A DNA stretch of 64,000 nucleotides from Haliotis asinina. Lineage: Eukaryota; Mollusca; Gastropoda; Lepetellida; Haliotidae. Shown here piece after piece: positions 48,116 to 59,500 of this stretch (position 1 is its first letter; each line of letters opens with the position of its first letter). Location: assembly GCF_037392515.1 (NCBI RefSeq), contig NC_090280.1, forward strand, positions 75,132,504-75,196,503. Reading direction: 5' to 3'. The notes below the pieces were generated by a model, which ran no database searches, was not told where the DNA came from, and saw nothing but the letters and a program-made list of their open reading frames with translations. Made by a program: the position numbers and the translations under genes.

Positions 48116-48448
48116 GGAAGACTCGAAACGGGGACTGGGTCGGGGTGTCATCATCATCAAGGTTGATGTCAACGAAGTAGGGGCCAGCACAGAGGATAGG
48201 GGTAGAGAGAGGGGCAAGGAGAGAAGTGGAAGGAGTAGGCAGCTCCGACAGGGGTTCAAGGATGGTCATGTGCCTCCCAGTAGGACGCTAAGAGGGAGGG
48301 AGAAAAGAACATGTACAGAGTGATAGAAGATAGACGTACAGAAAGAGGGTACATGTTCATAAATGATCGACAGAGCTGTACCCATACTGTAAAAGGATTG
48401 TGCTTTAGATGTAGAATTCTTATTGCGCGAACACCTACACAAACACAT

Positions 48449-48504
<56 letters not shown>

Positions 48505-49679
48505 TGAGAATTGTGTCCAAATAAATAGTATATGTGGCAGTATGACTTTGTATTAGTGACAAATACGATGGTTAGATCCAGACACAAAACAGACAACACA
48601 CAATTTCAGTTTTACAACAACACTATAAAAATGCTGATTCCCCAAGACACAAACTTGGCGAGGAGGGGCCCAGATGTCAAAGTTCAACGGGAACCGGATG
48701 ACGAGGTCAAGGGCTGAGGGAAAAGAAGGAATGAAAGTCTTAGAAATAACCAAACAACAAAGTGAACCTGGTTCTATCAAAACTGAGTAAACCAGGACAT
48801 TACGATGAGTAATCATTAAGCTGTGACACTAGATGTACCTAATTCATAAAGATGATATCAATAAATTATTACCCCATGTTTTCTGTACACAACCTTTTAC
48901 TTTACCCCCCTGGATGCCGAGGTGTTTTTTTCAGGCGCACATTTTCGTAAGGTTTGAAAAGTGAGCGTTGTGCGAGATTTGCCCTCGCGTGGTACTGGAT
49001 CTGCGTATGGCTATAAAATTGCACATGATATTAATACTGCCCCATGTTTCTGCACACAACGTTTTACTTTAAGCAGACAAGAATCTGTTTCATGTGCTGG
49101 TGCTGGCAATGTATGAAACAAAATCAAGTCACCATAATTGCACAGGTTTTTTTTCTTAAATATCAAAGATAGTGAATAGACACAAAGTCATCCAAACCAA
49201 TGTTCACAGGACACAGAAATAAAGACTCCAGTGCTTATTTAGTTAATGGGGTTAATGTTTGGGGGTTAAACATTGAGCAATTATTTATCCTCCAACTGTG
49301 AGTACAAGGGGCCAATCTCACAATAAGACTTAGTGGCATTATTTATTTGGGATGACTTTGACATGTTGATTTGTCATAATCACGGACTGGTCAGACTTTC
49401 AATCTTGGTTATCCAAGTACTCGTAGGACCACCACCATACTGTAAAGGTGCTCGTAGCGTTGGAGTATGTTTCAGTAGAAACTAGACAAAGCGACACTTC
49501 ATTCTCACCTCTGCCACTTCTGATGACTAGCAAGATCTTACAAAACATATACCTAAGGGCAACTTCACAACTTTATAAGGCAGCTCAAGAAGAATGTTCA
49601 TTAACCACTTCAGCCGCGTTTTAGAAGTATTCGTAAAAGCATCACGACAATGGCCACTGTTCGTACTGCCAGTTGTTAA
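48060..49679 (-). CDS. Unrecognised spliced gene, last three exons (copy 1)
   Basis: Exons in gene order: 49679-49553 (127 bp), 48713-48655 (59 bp) and 48287-48060 (228 bp with stop). Acceptors are AG, donors GT, and phases join: the first ends at phase 1, the second completes the codon and ends at phase 0. The protein reads LTTGSTNSGHCRDAF..., then LDLVIRFPLNFDIWAPPRQ, then RPTGRHMTILEPLSELPTPS, an acidic NLDDDDTPTQSP stretch and RVSGFLRRVFHVKMDA. No known domain, membrane span or signal is recognised. Upstream exons are not found. Support is comparative: copy 2 (62204-63693) has the same exon lengths, sites and frames, and the middle exon differs only silently. In copy 1 the donor after the middle exon is GTTTGT, weaker than GTGGGT in copy 2, so copy 1 may splice poorly. 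A poly(A) signal is likely at 46425-46420. Confidence 0.55.
48449..48500. repeat. Microsatellite (CA)n, block 1
   Basis: Lies in the intron before the terminal exon of the unknown gene. Minus-strand Cys/Val frames are artefacts. Confidence 0.95.
48905..49022 (+). mobile_element. Orphan left end of a piggyBac-type element
   Basis: CCCCCTGGATGCCGAG then TCAGGCGCACATTTTCGTAA and GTTATAAAATTGCAC-like sequence match the first ~115 bp of the element at 50432. The other end is missing. It is absent from block 2. The flanking ~50 bp (CCCATGTTTTCTGTACACAA ... TTTTACTTTA) stands on both sides in slightly different versions (48853-48904 and 49026-49072). Confidence 0.75.
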
Positions 49680-49850
49680 CTGAACTTGCAGAATTCTCTT
49701 GGGTAACAATAAATAGCTAGCATGATCGAGACGCCCGTGTAGATATCTTTATCAACATGTTGGGAACTGACTTATCTGGGCGTTCCTGTCAAGATTGTCA
49801 ATGTAACACTACAGTACAGCTGTGAACAACTGAACATGCTTCCTTATGAA

Positions 49851-50431
49851 GAATCAAACATTTGACCTTTTTGTACCTTTTCAAGACAAAATTTATAGGA
49901 ACCCGGTTAACCCATAAAAGTAGTTAAAATATCCATTTGGTTAGTCACACGCGAAACGACCATCAGTGAGAAATAACGTTTAGTTACATTCTTCAACTGG
50001 GAAAGTTTTGATTCGTGATCGAGACTAATGACTGTCATAACGTAACACTTTTAGAAGTATTTCATTTAAAGTTGACACATTTTGCTAAATATAGGAGCTT
50101 TCTAGGACAATTCAGTGGCAGTTGAGGTCATTTACGGTTAACATTTCCATATTAAGGCTTGTTCAAGCCTGGGCTAACCCTGTAGAATACCAGCATGGGC
50201 ACCCATACGAAAAAAACCTCATTACCCACCAGTTATCAGCTTAAAATGTTTATTTATTATATAATTGTGTGGAGCGACGTTGTATTCCTGTTGTCTGTAA
50301 ACACTCTGAAACTTTGAATGGCCTCAATATTAATGTGAAAAAGATGCTAGAACAGGTGAATATTTGATGGCAGCCGGCAAGATCTTCTTAGCTTCCCTAC
50401 AGCAGAATGAATGAAGTAAATAAGTTATTAA
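49851..50431. other. Flank between block 1 and the piggyBac element
   Basis: No gene or repeat recognised. It could hold further upstream exons of the unknown minus-strand gene, but none shows clear splice sites in frame. Confidence 0.4.
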
Positions 50432-53400
50432 CCCCCTGGATGCCGAGTTTTTTTTCAGGCGCACATTTTCGTAACGTTTGAAAAGTGAGCGTTGTGCGAA
50501 AATTGCGCTCGCGTGGTCCTGGATCTGTGTACGGTTATAAAATTGCACCCAAATGTGGAATATTTGATTTCCTATCCGTTGGTATAAATATAACTGCGAC
50601 TACCTCAGGGGTCTGAGAAATAGACACTGCTAAATGTTGTGCAAAACTTTTGTGTGCGTTGAAAAACAGTAAATTTCTCCTTTTTTTATCGTGCACCGAT
50701 AAAAGCACTCTGCTATGATTTCTTTCATTTGTCATCTTTACGTAAAGTGTGAGAGAAGAAAATATAGCTTGATATCTGAACGACATATGTGTATATGAAA
50801 TGGATTTATGTGCTAATGCATAACGTCATACGCACAAAGTAAAAAATGACCCTCAATAAATGTAAAAAATCGATTTTCTCCAATGACGTCAAGCGTCGAC
50901 AGAGAGGTCATGCACGTATGAAGATAAGGGGGCATAAGTCAGCTATGGTTTACATTAGGTCAATGTAACTCCGATCACATGGAGAGAATTTGCTGTGGGT
51001 ACGGACAGTATATTTCCCTTATGTTTTGTTCACAGTGAACCAAACTATTCCAGAACACAGTTCCCCAATGTGAGAGGATACCTTTTGGTACTTTCACAAT
51101 TTGTAAGAAAAGGTGCCAGTGTACTACATGAAGAAGCAGGTAATAACGATTTGGATGTCCCTATCCGATGCATATTTTAGTTCTTAGATTCCCATATTCT
51201 CTTGTTTGTGTAGATGTATTTTTATTAATTTTGCATCATTATTAACGGAGTAACAGCCACATTTTCAAATGTAATGAAATAACTGAAAATAATGCGACAT
51301 TTTAGTTGACGTCACGACACGTTTTGTGCATTTTGTGACGTTGGAAAAAGACGACTCTGGTTGCTGAGTAGTATATATCTAACCTAATTTCCATTCAATG
51401 TGTAAAAGATCTCGGCTTCTGTGTCAGAATCCAACACTTTTTAGCCAAAATATAAAATGAATGGTTTTATCACTGAAATAGGGTCCTGAATATATCAACA
51501 ATTGCACGGTTTTACTACATATCTTATTATAAGCAACACGTGCACCTGTCTAGCATCAATTTAGCGTAAATCACAATTTCACGACACCTGAATATTCATT
51601 GAGTATTTTCATTTAGGAAATAGACTTTTCTTCTTATGATTATGAAATCATTTCACTTCATATGTATGCAATGAAAGGTACAAAGAGATCGCTTTTTCAG
51701 TACAGAACTATTAGAATATTGACGTAAGGCTTGTCCAAATTAAGACATGACCTGGTTTATATATTTTTAACAATTTTCGTATAAATATTGTTTGAGTTAG
51801 ATATTCTGCCATCAGATATATTTTATTCGAATTTGAATTGACTTTATGATCGAAAAAACTGATAATGAATCATGAAACGTTTTTGACAAACTCGCACCTG
51901 GTCAATCAATGTTCATAATTGTTTTGTCTATAAAAACGACACAAACCAATACACTGAACAAGACAATTCCTTTTTAAATACATGTAGTAGTATGTGTGCC
52001 CCTACATTTCATACAACGTACAAATCATTTTCATTAATATTATCAGTTTTACTTGGAATTAAATCGCTGTCTATTAACCTGTTCATATGAAACTGCAATA
52101 TTTGTCCCAACGTATTGAATATTGTACATCACGGGAACTAAAGCACATGTTGCAGTAATGGCTACGTGTGATCTTCCAACACTTGTGTAGAGGATTAAAA
52201 TGTGGTATAGAACACTTACTGAGTCAATTTCCCACGTAAATATTATTCAAACAATCAAAAGCTTTCAAAGAATAAAAACGCATACCTTAAATCCACAAAT
52301 GATACGGTGTTGAACATGGACATATGTAGATACTGAAATCAGTTTCATGAAAAAATATCGGAACGATACGCAAAATATACATCACAATACAAAAAGTGCA
52401 ATCGGAATGCTATGGGCATTGTGTTTACTCTTCTTCAACCGACCTTCACCTCAAAGAAATTGCCTAATATGTGCAACAATGTTGACGTGTGACATCGCTA
52501 CCGATCACCGATTTCTTTCAAAATGGCGGCTTCGCTGACAAGAGTACACAGGATTTTGCGAGGACGTTTTCCTTGATTCGGGGATCTTTTGTATATAAAT
52601 GTGAGATGTAAGTAATCAGAATTATTCTGAGTATCTGTGTATTGTTATATGTTTTTATCGTTTACACTGTAAATGACGGAAGAAGCCAGAAATGCCGACA
52701 AGTACCGTTGTCGTTCTGCGTGATTTTGCGTCAGTCATGGCGTCACGCTGCACTAAAGTTTGACAGTTTCTTATGAATTACCAGATTATTTCATTGTATC
52801 TATTTTTAATTTTTTTTAACTTAATCTTTTGCTACGACACTCTTCCCAGAATATACTAAGCGTATTGAGCCATTGTAAGCAATGATTAGACGCCTGGATG
52901 TTGGAATATTACCGAAAATGCTACGCAGTGTAAAATTGGATTTTTTTCTTTGGTACATTTCAAACAAGCGCTGTCTTTCGAGCACAGCGTTCGTTTTCAT
53001 ACCAATTATCTTTCGTTTCGTTTCGCCTAGACAGTTGGTATTGGTGACAAAGACCATTTGTAATTTGATTCTAAGATGAGTGGGGAATTCAATTATGCAT
53101 TTGTCGCAGCTGACTATGAAATATACGTGATGCTATAGGCGTCTCAATACCGGCATTCTCGAAACGTGATTTTGTAAACACTAACCAATATGCCGGAAAG
53201 CGCACTTCGGCGTTCGTGTAAGTGTGTTTTCAAAAACATCCCAACCGATTCTGGATTCATCGGCGACGTTTCAGAATTATCATTACTGGTTACATGAAAA
53301 CTTGACATCAGTGATCATTAATATGCTGTTTTTGAAATTCAATACTCCCAGTAATTATCCGATTTTCACATTTCAAAACATACTGCAAATAACGCTGTGA

Positions 53401-53637
53401 ATCTCGATTTAGTACAGTTTGCAAAATGACGACATTTACGATGAAACCTATTTTGAAAGGCAATTTTGAGCACTTTAGCTTGGTCTGAGGTAATAGTGGA
53501 TGGTATCAAGAAACAGGGAATTTTCCGCACCAAAACTGTGAGGTGCTTATATATACGTGGTATATTTAGAATGTTATTGGATTTCAAAGTGAGGGATGTA
53601 GAGGAGGGACATATATGTCCCTGTGGCATCCAGGGGG
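50432..53637 (+). mobile_element. piggyBac-type DNA element, 3.2 kb, apparently non-autonomous
   Basis: TTAA at 50428-50431 and 53638-53641 flank inverted ends CCCCCTGGATGCC and GGCATCCAGGGGG. A TTAA target with CCC..GGG ends is diagnostic of piggyBac. The right end has a subterminal 16 bp palindrome, GGGACATATATGTCCC (53606-53621). No piggyBac transposase is recognisable inside; the longest frames are under 100 codons. At 52523-52576 a short frame MAASLTRVHRILRGRFP follows an ATGGCGGC start; it looks like a mitochondrial leader but ends at once. Confidence 0.8.
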
Positions 53638-53933
53638 TTAAAGAAAGAAAAACAGGCAACAATAATTATCTTAGAAATAAAGAAATACCTTGGCTGTAGG
53701 AGTACATAGTGACAATAACTGGTGATGAGCAGATCGTGAGGCAAATGTCAGCAGAAATTCAACAGTATCACAGAGGTATGATAGCGTCAAAATGGCGGCA
53801 TCAAAAGTGAAGCTGTCGTCATAGCGACGTCATAAATCTCGCGAGATCGTCATAGCATTACGTGAAGTTAATGACTAGTTCTCCCGTACCCTGCTCAAGT
53901 CACCTTTACCCAGCACTCATAGCAAGTCCCATT

Positions 53934-54068
53934 TACCCATCACTCAGCAGTATTCTAGCTATGTGCAAGCCGTCTGTATATAATGGAGTCTTGACTATAC
54001 AATTCAGTGATCAACAGCATGAACATCGATCTACCACACAGATACGATGACATGTGTAAACCAAGTAC
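53934..54068 (-). mobile_element. Type 2 SINE, 3' half, worn
   Basis: CACTCAGCAGTATTCTAGC, CAGTGATCAACAGCATGAAC and GATCTACC-type sequence, reverse-oriented. Confidence 0.65.
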
Positions 54069-54097
54069 ACACCCACCCCACCCCACCCTAAAATACC

Positions 54098-54255
54098 CAT
54101 GGGGTGACCTAGTTGTTTGAGTGCTCGTTCGTCACGCCGAAGACCCGGGTTCCATTCCCTTCATGTGAAAAATATCTGAAACGAATTTCTAGTGTCCCCG
54201 CCATGATATTGCTGGAATATTGTTAAACGTGGCGTAAAACCTAACACTCTCACCC
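54098..54255 (+). mobile_element. tRNA-headed SINE (type 1)
   Basis: A box TGACCTAGTTGTTTG, B box GGGTTCCATTCCC, body TTTCTAGTGTCCCCGCCATG and ATATTGCTGGAATATTG, tail ACACTCTCACCC. Confidence 0.8.
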
Positions 54256-54280
54256 ACTTACCTACTTACCAGTTTGCTTT

Positions 54281-54445
54281 GTTGTTTAACACCGTATTGA
54301 GAAATATATTTCACCTATATGGCAACGGTATCTAAATAATCGTGTCTGGACAATCCACTGATCATCGATCTACACAAATGAGGTGTATGATGGTACATGT
54401 GTCAACCAAGTCGCCGACACTGACCACACGATCCCGTTAGACGAT
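54281..54445 (-). mobile_element. Type 2 SINE, worn copy
   Basis: TGTTTAACACCGTATTGAG, TATGGCAACGGTATCTAAAT, TGTCAACCAAGTCGCCG and ACCACACGATCCCGTTAG, reverse-oriented. Confidence 0.65.
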
Positions 54446-54839
54446 TATAATTTCTAGATTATTGTCATAAAATAGGAAGAAAAGAAGCCCTGGGAAGCCC
54501 TTCTTCTTCAGGGGCGAAAGACATCTGCAGTGAAAAAAATTGACTATAATTAATTGGATCAGTACAATTACAGATTCTTAAAAGAGAATGTTTTGTCTCT
54601 TGTACACGTGTATCACACAGTGACTGTATCGCCTCAGGATACGCAGCTGACACACATAGTCACTCATACAAGTGATACTTATAATTACACAGAAACATAT
54701 TGAACCGAGCTATTCAGGAACACATCGTTTACGCTTCGACGGATTTTGTCACGCACACATTGTGATCACCCAATCCTCACTAGATCGGGGAGGATCAAAT
54801 CTGCAAATACTCAGTGTTTCTGGGACAGTGTCTGCACGT

Positions 54840-55440
54840 CAGTGGGGTGTCTTCTCACTCTGAAGAGGTGCCAGAACTACACCCGTCCGTGTCAAGGGCT
54901 GCATCACTGCAGGCTCCCCACACTGAAGAAATGACAGTACCCTATCCGTACGTGTCAATGATTGATGCTTTAGCTCCCCACACCGAATGAGTGACAGTGC
55001 CATACCCGTACGTGTCAATGGCTGATACTTTAGCTCTCTACACTGAAGGGGTGACTGCACCATACCCGTACGTGTCAATGACTGATACCATAGTCCCCCA
55101 CTGAATCGGTGACAGTACCATACCCCTACGTGTCCATGACTGATGTTTCAGCTAGGCATACTGAAGGGGTGACAGTACCATATCGGTACGTGTCAGTGAC
55201 TGTTACTTTAACTCCCCACACTAAAGGGGTGACAGTAATATACCCGCACGTGTCAATGTTTCATGCTTTTGCTCCCCACACTGAAGGGTCAACAGCGCCA
55301 CACCCGTACGTGTCAATGACTGATACTTTGGCACCCCACACTGAAATAGTGACATCGCCATACCCATACCTGTCCATGACTATGATGTTTTAGCTCCCCA
55401 TACTAAAGGGGTCATAATACCATATCCGCAGATTTCCTCA
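54840..55440. repeat. 60 bp minisatellite, about ten units
   Basis: The unit carries TAGCTCCCCACACTGAAGGG, GTGACAGTACCATACCC and GTACGTGTCAATGACTGATA. Since 60 is a multiple of 3, frames stay open on both strands: plus-strand 55109-55393 repeats a 20-residue motif like GVTVPYPYVSMTDTLAPHTE. Block 1 holds one unit (45225-45290). No start, splice or poly(A) evidence supports a gene. Confidence 0.85.
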
Positions 55441-56321
55441 CAGACGATGATGACAAACCCACACACAGACACAGACCACATTCACTCACTCACACAAGTG
55501 GTAGTTACACCCAAACAGTTTATTGATACTGAGCCATAAAGAAACACATCAGTTACGTTTCAACACATTTTATTACATTTCACTGACACGTGTTTACGAC
55601 AGACGCGATACATATATCAACTAGAGAGGTTTGGTATGACGCTGGCTGCTCTGTGATAAGGCTCTAGTTACTTGAGGGTCGCCTATCTTCAACCTGTGGA
55701 CAGAAAAGAAAACAATCATAAAGACCAGTAATCAAAGCAAAGCTGCTTGCAACTTCCCAACTACATCATAAGTGTAAAATAATCACTGGCACTCTAGATA
55801 TAGGATTTCTAGATTTCTGCTTTATCCAGTGCATAAAATTCAAAGTTCTGTGAACATTATCCCTTATATATATCTTTGCAAACTGGAAATAGTTGAAAAG
55901 GATCACATGCATTTATACCTTTGTACATTTACATTTTGATGTCCCAGGACACGTGTATGATCCAACGTAGTTACAACTACCGGCATGCTGATGAAACCGT
56001 GCATTAAACACTATCTCAAATGGCATCTAATGTTGTTACTTTTCATCTGATGTTTCGGGGTTTTGCATGAAGGTTTCGATAAATGTGGTCTCGACTCTTG
56101 AATACCACGAATTCCTCAACAAAATGGAATCGTGTAGAAAGAAAAACAACTTAAAACCCTGGTGACAAATTCTACCAGAAGACGGTAGAGTCAAGCAACT
56201 TATGTTTTCACTGATTCAGTCATTACTGCAAAATATTTACTCATAAGACACATTCATGCTCAAGGGAAACTGCACTTCTGGCCACTGTCAGTATCGTACT
56301 CGCATTCATTGTCCTGGCATG
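55441..56321. other. Block 2 flank before the Ty3/gypsy element
   Basis: 55692-55560 on the minus strand begins after a good acceptor (CTGTCCACAG) and runs to an AATAAA-type signal, like a terminal exon with 3' UTR. The matching place in block 1 (45478-45400) has the same acceptor. The short coding frames do not agree between copies, so this is not called a gene. Confidence 0.35.
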
Positions 56322-56326
56322 GTATC

Positions 56327-56526
56327 TGTAGTGCATGGCACTTAAGAGTACATAAAGTTAACAGTCTAAGGGAGACAACTCCGTAAGACTTAATGCCAGC
56401 TCTGATGCTAGAGGCAACTAGAGTGATTTCCCTTGAATGTAGTGTGGTGGAATAAACATGGCTGCTGTTATGACATGAATTGCTGTTCTGTCATTGACTG
56501 AGGTCAATCACGGTGGATACACGACA
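56327..56526 (+). repeat. 5' LTR of the Ty3/gypsy fossil
   Basis: 200 bp, TG...CA ends (TGTAGTG ... ACACGACA). Pairs with 60684-60882. Confidence 0.9.
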
Positions 56527-59500
56527 GAATTAATGGCGACGACGATGGGATCCCGTTCACCAGGCCAGGTTAAATTGGACTAAGTGTTCAGAAGGGTCTA
56601 CGGATTCCTAAAACAGGGTGAATATTGATTTGAAGTTCCATGAACTGACATTCATAAAAATGGCGAGAAACCCGTGTCAAATTTCTGCAAGTGTTCAAAT
56701 GACATTGCAAGTGATCTTAGGATCAGAATAAGTGAACTAAGTGTTCCAAACCACCATAATCAGCCAAACTATGTGTTTCTGATTATAAATTCAATCCCTA
56801 TCACGATAAGGACAGTTTCTGTGACTTTGAATGACAGCGACCTAATTTCATCATGGCAAATCAGGAAGCAGCTCAAAATTATGGATTCTGTGTGCCTATT
56901 CCCAAGTTCTCAGGTAGAAAAGAAAATTTTTCATCATATGCTGAAAGGTTTGAATCAAGTATGGCAGCCAACAATGTTGTTGATCAGAAAAGAAAAATCC
57001 ATATCTTCATGTCATCCATGGGAGACGAATTGTACAAGCTTGCTCATGATCTATTTTCCCCAGAGAAAGTTAGTGATCAGAAGTTTGAAAATGTTGTAAG
57101 CCAACTCTCTCTTCATCTCCACCCACCTCCAAACATCATTACTGCACGTTGTAACTTCAACAGAACTGTAAGGCCAGATGAAAGTATCAGTACATTTGTT
57201 GTTAATCTGAGAAGAATTTCAGAAGACTGTGATTGCAGCCACAACTTGCTGATGTGGTTCAGAAACAGATTTATAGCAGGAGTACACAATGAGGCAATTA
57301 GGCGTAGATTACTGCAAGAGAAATCAACTATGACTTTTGACCAAGCATACCAAATAGCCTTGTCAATGGAAACAGTCAACAAGGAAACTAAAGCCATCCA
57401 AAATCAAGGTACAAGCACAAGTTCTGTACACAAGTTGTCACAACACAAGGGAAAGCAACAACAGAAGAAAACTCCCAAGAGTAAACCCAGTAATTACAAA
57501 CCATGTATCAGGTATAACCTAGAAGATCACAAGCCTCCAGACTGTCACTACATCTCAGCAACTTGTAACAGCTGTAAGGAGGTTGGACGTCTCTCCTGCG
57601 CTTGTTGTGCACCTAGATCTGGGAAGAAGAAAGAGTACAGTAAAAACAAGAAGTCAACGAACATGATTGAAGTTGAGGAATCGGAGGTTACTCTGGAAGA
57701 TGATGATGTTTTTGAAGAGATTTTTGTGGTTTCCTCAGTACATGAAGGAAAGACAGGTAAATGGAAGAAAACCATACTTGTCAACGACAAGCCAATGAAG
57801 TTCGAGCTAGATTCCGGATCAGGCGTCACTCTGATCAAAAAAGAGGTCTACAGATCCACCTTTCCAGAGATACCACTGTCTAGAACAGCTTGCCAACTCA
57901 ATGCATATTTGGGAACAGACATTCCGGTGTTGGGAAAACTGAAAGTCAAGGCCCACATAGAATGAGAGATCATGGATCTATCCATAGTGGTTGTCGAGGG
58001 AAACGGAGCTACACTGGTAGGCAGAAACTGGCTCAAGTACATGGAACTATGGAAGAGTATGCTCTCCATCAATAGTATCAGTCTGGTAGACACCACAGTT
58101 AATACACAAGATGACTTGTTGATAGAATTCTTCCAAGTGTTTGATAAGAGATTAGGCCACCTGAGGGAATGTAAAGTCTTGCTAGAAGTAAAAGACCATG
58201 CTCACCCATATTCTGCAAGGCTCGCATAGTCCCACTGGCACTCCGGGAGAAGGTCGAGAAGGAAATCGACAGGATGGAGAAGGAAAACTATCATTGAAGC
58301 AGTGAAATACTCACAATGGGCAACTCCTGTCGTTCCGGTACTCAAGTCATCAGGAGAAGTTCGTCTATGCAGAGACTACAAGACGACACTCAACAAGTAC
58401 TTGAAGGTGAAAACTTACCCTATTCCTAAAGTCAAAGAGCTACTTGCTGAACTTAATGGAGGGAAAGAATTCACAAAGCTGTACCTGAAACATGCCTACC
58501 AGCAACTTCAACTGGATGAGAAGTCGTGCATGTTGACCACGATCAACACAATGAAAGGACTGTACCAGTTCAGAAGATTACTGTATGGTGTAAGTACTCC
58601 ACCAACATTGTTCCAAAGACCAATTGAGATGATACTGAAGGGTATCAGAGGCGTCCTAGTCTTTATGGATGACATCTACGTCATTGGAAGAAATTGAGAA
58701 GTGCACATGTCAAACCTGAGAGCAGTGTTAAGGGCATTACAGCAGGACTCAAACTGAGGCCAGACAAATGCAAGTTTTTCTTGAAGCAAGTCCCATTCCT
58801 AGAGAACATTATAGATGAGAAAGGAATCCACCCAAAGAAGGAAAAGGTCACAGCAATCCAGCAAGCACCAGAACCCAAAAATGTATCTGAATTGAGGTCC
58901 TACCTCGGAATGCTGAACGACTACAGAAAGTTCACGCCCAACTTAGCGAGTACAGTAGCACCCCTGTACGACCTTCTACAGAATAATCAAGAGTGGAAAT
59001 GGTCCAAGAAAGAACAGGAAGCCTTCAAGAAATCCAAGGAGTACTTGATGGATGCGTTTTTCCTAGTTCAATACAGTTTGGACAGACCACTAGTGCTCTC
59101 CTGCGATGCTTCACCCTATGGCATAGGAGCAGTTCTACAACACAACGTTGATGGAGAGGAGAGACCAGTCGCATATGCGTCACGAAAGTTGTTCAGCACA
59201 GAGCAGAACTACTCACTGCTTGAGAAGGAGGGGCTTGCCATCATCTTTGGAGTGACCAAGTTTAGGCAGTACCTACTAGGCCGAAGCTTCACACTCGTAA
59301 CTGATCATCGCCCACTGCTCCGACTGTTCTCACCGACGAAAGAAACTCCAGTCATGGCGGCGTCACCCATCAAGAGATGGGGACTGATTCTTGCTTCATT
59401 CAACTACAAGATAGAGTAGCGAACATCCAAGCAGAATGCACCAGCTGATGGGTTATCGAGATTGCCACAGGCACCGCTGAAAGATGAAACCACAGAGAAC

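Larger units (their letters stand above)
45170..49850. repeat. Segmental duplication, block 1
   Basis: Direct, colinear partner of 54770-64000. Shared landmarks in order: a 60 bp unit with GCTTTGGCTCCC (one here, about ten in block 2), a segment ending CTGTGGACAGAAA (45420-45500 against 55620-55700), an AATAAA-containing tail (46400-46640 against 61310-61550), the 57 bp minisatellite, a terminal exon, a (CA)n run, two more exons and flank to about 49850. Block 1 alone holds a piggyBac end (48905). Confidence 0.8.

Noticed and set aside
48256-48562. Cys-Val repeat frames in block 1 (and 62410-62774 in block 2)
   Set aside because: Products of the (CA)n runs, lying in an intron of the unknown gene.
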